A DNA stretch of 64,000 nt from Rhizobium sp. FKL33 (lineage in GTDB: Bacteria > Pseudomonadota > Alphaproteobacteria > Rhizobiales > Rhizobiaceae). The translations under genes and the position numbers were made by a program. The stretch is from assembly GCF_005222915.1 (NCBI RefSeq), contig NZ_STFX01000036.1, positions 86,053 to 150,052 of the forward strand. Direction: 5' to 3'. Positions 60,754 through 64,000 of this stretch are shown here, piece after piece. Below the pieces are notes generated by a model, which saw nothing but the letters and a program-made list of their open reading frames with translations, did not search any database and had not been told where the DNA came from. The first letter of the stretch is position 1; each line of letters opens with the position of its first letter.

Positions 60754-60897
60754 GTCTCTCCCAATGGCGTGATCTCCGGGAGAAGGCGCGCAAAGACAGG
60801 CCCCGTTCGAACCGTCTTTACACAGCGATTTTGATGGTGCTCCTCCCCGGAGCGGCTCCTCCTCTCGGAGCCGATAACGATCCATTAACCCGCAAAC

Positions 60898-60914
60898 CTG
60901 TCACCTTGCTGTCA
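60898..60914. promoter_or_regulatory. Candidate TctD binding site (11-bp direct repeat)
   Basis: CTGTCA occurs at 60898-60903 and 60909-60914, an 11-bp period typical of OmpR-family response regulator dimers, and the reverse complement TGACAG recurs at 60981-60986. The region separates tctC and tctD. Confidence 0.45.
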
Positions 60915-60995
60915 TGGCGCCGCAGCATGGAAATGCCGCGTATGGAGCCTTTCAGGCGGCTTGATCACGCCTTCCGACCGTGACAGCATAAGCCC

Positions 60996-61673
60996 ATGCG
61001 CATTCTCCTGGTTGAAGACACACATGACGTCGGCGAGGCCATCTCCCGCCGTTTCCAATCGACGGGCCACACCGTCGACTGGGAAACCGACGGCGCTGCG
61101 GCGGCCGATATTCTCGATTTCACCGACTACGACCTCGTCATTCTCGACGTCATGCTGCCGGGCATGGACGGCTTTTCGATCCTGCGCCGGCTTCGTCAGG
61201 AGAAGAGCAGCGTGCCGGTGCTGGTGCTGACGGCGCGCTCCGAGATCGACGATCGGGTGAGCGCGCTGGATCTCGGGGCCGACGATTATCTGGTCAAGCC
61301 ATTCGATTTCCGGGAACTCGAGGCGCGGGCGCGGGTGCTGCTTCGGCGGCGCAGCGGCGGTGAAGCCACGAACATCATCGTGTGCGGCGATGTCAGCCTC
61401 GATCGCGCCAACAGGAGCGTCAAGGTGGGCAAGCGGGAGGTGCAGCTCAAGCGCCGGGAGATGACCCTGCTCGAGGTGCTGGCGTCACGGCCGGGCAAGA
61501 TCTTCAGCAAGGAGGAGTTGCTCGACCGCCTGTTCGGCTTCGAGGAAGCGGCGGGGCCGAACGCCATCGAGCTCTATGTCGGCCGCCTGCGCAAGAAGCT
61601 CGAGGGCGCGAGCGCCCGCATCGTCACCCAGCGAGGGGTCGGCTATCAGCTGGTGTCCGATGATCCAGCGTAA
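60996..61673 (+). CDS. tctD: OmpR-family response regulator (TctD-like)
   Basis: A 225-residue response regulator. The receiver domain has the acidic pocket EDTHD, phospho-acceptor Asp51 in LVILDVMLPGMDG, and the Lys in DDYLVKPFDFRELEAR. The C-terminal winged-helix DNA-binding domain (about 130-222) includes LKRREMTLLEVLASRPGKIF. It is divergent from tctCBA and overlaps the sensor kinase gene. No clear SD is seen before the ATG. Confidence 0.92.
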   Translation: MRILLVEDTHDVGEAISRRFQSTGHTVDWETDGAAAADILDFTDYDLVILDVMLPGMDGFSILRRLRQEKSSVPVLVLTARSEIDDRVSALDLGADDYLVKPFDFRELEARARVLLRRRSGGEATNIIVCGDVSLDRANRSVKVGKREVQLKRREMTLLEVLASRPGKIFSKEELLDRLFGFEEAAGPNAIELYVGRLRKKLEGASARIVTQRGVGYQLVSDDPA

Positions 61674-63051
61674 GGATTCCCTCTTTTCGCGCCTGATGAC
61701 GCGGGTGGCCGCCGTGCTGGCGCTGGGCGCGGCCGCACTCGTCACCGCAGCCTGGTTCTACGCCCGCGCCGCCGCCGACGACGCCTATGACAGGTTGTTG
61801 CTGGGCGCGGCCTTCCAGATGTCCGACAGCCTGATCATCACCGGCGGGCAGCTGAATTTTGAACTGCCGCCCTCGGCTTTCGATCTCCTCGGTCTCGCCC
61901 AGCGCGACCGGATTTTCTACCGGGTCATCGATCCCCGGGGCCAAACGCTCACGGGCTATCCCGATCTGACCACCCGGACCGGTCTCGACGAAAGCCGCGC
62001 CGGGCCGCGTCTCGAAAACGGCGAGTATCGCGGCGCTTCCGTCCGGATCGTCACCGTCGCCCGCGCCTTGACGCAAGCCTCCGGTCCCGGATGGACCTAT
62101 GTGATGGTCGCCCAGACGACCGAGGCCCGCCAATCGCTCGCCGCCGAACTGACCTGGCGAGCGGTGATTCTGGTGGGGGTGATGAGCACGCTCGCGCTCG
62201 TCGGTTCGGCCTTCGCCGTTCGGTTCTCGCTGAAACCGGTCGCCGATCTCGGCGAGGCGATCGAGAAACGCGACCCGCAGGACCTGACGCCGATCGGAAC
62301 GGCCGCGCCGCGCGAACTTCTGCCCTTCGTCGACGCCATCAACCATTTCATTCGACGGCTCGACGAGCGTATCAAGCTGTTGCAGCGCTATGTCGCCGAC
62401 AGCGCCCATCAGATCCGGACGCCGCTCACGGCCCTGTCCGCTCAGGTCAGCCTGATCAACGAAGACAACCTCGCGCCCGATGATCGCCGGCATCTGGAGC
62501 GCGTCCGCAACCGGACGGCGGAGCTCGCGCGCTTCACCAACCAACTCCTCAATCACGCCATGGTCATCCACCGCTTCGATTCCGCGCAGCTGGTGGCGAT
62601 ATCGCTGAATGACGCGGCGCGGACGGCCTTCCGGGCGGCGATCCCGATCACCGTCGATCCGGATATCGTCGTTTCCTTCGAACCAGCCGAAGGCGACCCG
62701 GTGGTGACGGGCGATATGCTCAGCCTTCGCGAGGCGATCGTCAACGTCATCGACAATGCGCTGCGTCACGGCGCGCGCAGCCGGCTCGACGTGCGAGTCG
62801 AGCGACGCGATGGACGGGCGCGGGTGGTGGTGGAGGATGACGGGCCCGGCATTCCAGCCTCCGAATGGGAGAATGTCACCAAACGCTTCTTTTCCTCCCG
62901 CACCGACGGGCCTGCCTCCGGTCTCGGTTTTGCGATCGCGGCCGAGGTCGCCAATGCGTTGGGCGGCGCGATCGGTTTTCAGGAGAGGTCTGAGGATGCG
63001 CCCTTCGCGGTGTTTCTCGATCTGCCCTTGGCGCAGGAGACATCATCATGA
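61660..63051 (+). CDS. tctE: Sensor histidine kinase (TctE-like)
   Basis: A 463-residue membrane kinase. TM1 lies at about 14-35 and TM2 at about 165-187, enclosing a 2CSK_N-type periplasmic sensor region. The HAMP-like stretch is followed by the H-box ADSAHQIRTPLTAL with His250, an N-box around VIDNALRHGAR and the ATP-lid DDGPGIP. The start at ATG 61660 overlaps tctD by 14 nt. It probably senses external carboxylates and activates tctCBA. Confidence 0.9.
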   Translation: MIQRKDSLFSRLMTRVAAVLALGAAALVTAAWFYARAAADDAYDRLLLGAAFQMSDSLIITGGQLNFELPPSAFDLLGLAQRDRIFYRVIDPRGQTLTGYPDLTTRTGLDESRAGPRLENGEYRGASVRIVTVARALTQASGPGWTYVMVAQTTEARQSLAAELTWRAVILVGVMSTLALVGSAFAVRFSLKPVADLGEAIEKRDPQDLTPIGTAAPRELLPFVDAINHFIRRLDERIKLLQRYVADSAHQIRTPLTALSAQVSLINEDNLAPDDRRHLERVRNRTAELARFTNQLLNHAMVIHRFDSAQLVAISLNDAARTAFRAAIPITVDPDIVVSFEPAEGDPVVTGDMLSLREAIVNVIDNALRHGARSRLDVRVERRDGRARVVVEDDGPGIPASEWENVTKRFFSSRTDGPASGLGFAIAAEVANALGGAIGFQERSEDAPFAVFLDLPLAQETSS

Positions 63052-64000
63052 GGGGACGCAAGATTCTTGCGGCGCTGCTGGCCGCATTAGCCTCTTGGTC
63101 GCCGGCCGCCGCGATAGAAGGACAGCGCGTCGTTTTTCCGGCGCTGTCGGGACAGGAAAGCGTCCGCCTGATCATTCATGCGGCCACCGATCTCGAAGCG
63201 ATGCGGCCCCTGATCCTCGACTTTCAGGACACCGCGCCTGACCTCGCCGTCGATGTGACCGACTATGTCACCAACGACCTGTTTCGCGAGGCGCAACTGG
63301 CCTGTTCGGGCGAGGCCAAGAGCGGAGACATTCTGCTGTCGTCCTCGGTCGATCAGCTCGTCCGCCTCGCCAATGACGGTTGCGCCCAGCCGCACCAGCC
63401 GCTGGCCAGTTCGAAAATCAAGGATTGGGCCAACTGGCGCGACGAGGTTTTCGGCTTCACCTTCGAGCCCGTAGTCTTCGTCTATGATCGCGCGCGCGTG
63501 CCGAAAGAGGATGTGCCTGAAAGCCACGAGGCGCTCGCCGATCTTCTGCGCCGCAACCCGCTGCGTTATCACGGACGCATCGGCACCTATGACATCGAGG
63601 CGTCCGGCGTCGGCTATCTCCTGGCCTTCAACGATTCCCGACAGGCGCCCACGACTTATGGCCGGTTGATCGAAAGCGTCAGCCGCGCCGCGCCGGTGAT
63701 CCGCTGCTGCAACAACGAGGTGCTCGGCGAGATCTCGAATGGCGGTGTCCGCATCGCCTATAATGTGCTGGGGTCCTACGCCTATGCCGCTGCGCGCCTC
63801 AATCCCAATCTCGGTATCGTCGTGCCGCGGGACTACACGCTGATCCTGTCGCGCGGTGCGATGATCCCCAAAACGGCGGCCAATCCCGCGATGGGGCAAC
63901 GCTTTCTCGACTATCTGTTGTCCGAGAGAGGGCGCGCCGTGGCCCGGGAGAAATCATTCTTCTTTGCCGAAGACAGGCCCATGCCGCCCGGGGTCGAAGG
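63048..64000 (+). CDS. Periplasmic substrate-binding protein, partial (3' end outside window)
   Basis: The ATG at 63048 overlaps the kinase stop (ATGA), and the frame stays open to the window end (317 codons). A signal peptide is visible: basic MRGRKIL, hydrophobic stretch, cleavage near SPAAA-IEG. The rest resembles ABC-type iron/thiamine-like extracellular solute-binding proteins: LIIHAATDLEAM near the start, FGFTFEPVVFVYDR (about 136-149), IGTYDIEASGVGYLLAFN, and TLILSRGAMIPKTAANP. Genes of this kind often follow TctDE-type systems in alphaproteobacteria and may act as a periplasmic co-sensor for the kinase (inference). Confidence 0.8.
   Translation, partial: MRGRKILAALLAALASWSPAAAIEGQRVVFPALSGQESVRLIIHAATDLEAMRPLILDFQDTAPDLAVDVTDYVTNDLFREAQLACSGEAKSGDILLSSSVDQLVRLANDGCAQPHQPLASSKIKDWANWRDEVFGFTFEPVVFVYDRARVPKEDVPESHEALADLLRRNPLRYHGRIGTYDIEASGVGYLLAFNDSRQAPTTYGRLIESVSRAAPVIRCCNNEVLGEISNGGVRIAYNVLGSYAYAAARLNPNLGIVVPRDYTLILSRGAMIPKTAANPAMGQRFLDYLLSERGRAVAREKSFFFAEDRPMPPGVE

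Overview
The window is high-GC, densely coded DNA from an alphaproteobacterium, most likely a member of the Hyphomicrobiales (Rhizobium/Brucella relatives). The evidence is the minCDE operon, a redox-type class III adenylate cyclase, many stacked ABC-transporter/catabolic operons with ATGA stop-start overlaps, and IS66 debris. In several relatives minCDE sits on a second chromosome or megaplasmid, so this may be part of a chromid (inference). No tRNA, rRNA or CRISPR array was seen.

Layout. (1) 1-1718: a recQ helicase gene that has lost its N-terminal Walker A region and is joined to about 95 bp of unrelated sequence. (2) 1786-15209: a sugar-phosphate locus. It holds a SorC/DeoR-type sugar regulator, a class II aldolase/short-chain dehydrogenase fusion, an orphan small gene, an IS66 remnant with a MITE-like palindromic element, a ribose-type ABC importer (minus strand), and a divergent operon of methylthioribose-kinase-like kinase, MtnA-like isomerase, split transketolase and RuBisCO-like protein. 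This combination looks like an undescribed route for a pentose or 5-modified pentose. (3) 15265-17129: minCDE, then a membrane/2Fe-2S adenylate cyclase (17351-18997). (4) 19008-42420: a large purine-type locus in two divergent arms. The minus arm has ALDH, a 2Fe-2S subunit, a fused FAD/molybdopterin hydroxylase, a Rieske-less oxygenase catalytic protein, an amidohydrolase, a GMC oxidoreductase, a split TPP decarboxylase, a LysR regulator, adenine deaminase, a GST-like protein and a free-standing Rieske protein. The plus arm has a BMP-type nucleobase/nucleoside ABC importer behind a sigma-54-like promoter, a second Rieske-less catalytic protein, a second amidohydrolase and guanine deaminase. 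The split Rieske / Rieske-less / GST set recalls the NdmC-NdmD-NdmE methylxanthine demethylase and is the best candidate here for a new system: N-demethylation and breakdown of a methylated purine or related heterocycle.

(5) 42463-57408: methylated-amine catabolism. It has a DMGDH-like flavoprotein/GcvT fusion, a choline-kinase-like kinase, a DeoR regulator, an APC permease, Tdm (TMAO demethylase), Tmm (trimethylamine monooxygenase) and dmmDABC (dimethylamine monooxygenase). Together Tmm, Tdm and Dmm would take trimethylamine to TMAO, dimethylamine and monomethylamine. (6) 57614-64000: a tripartite tricarboxylate transporter (tctCBA), the divergent two-component system tctDE, and a substrate-binding protein cut by the window end.

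Sections 4 and 5 share a theme: Rieske non-haem iron, THF-linked flavoprotein, zinc-type Tdm and haem-type Dmm chemistries, all known or suspected to remove N-methyl groups, lie within about 40 kb.
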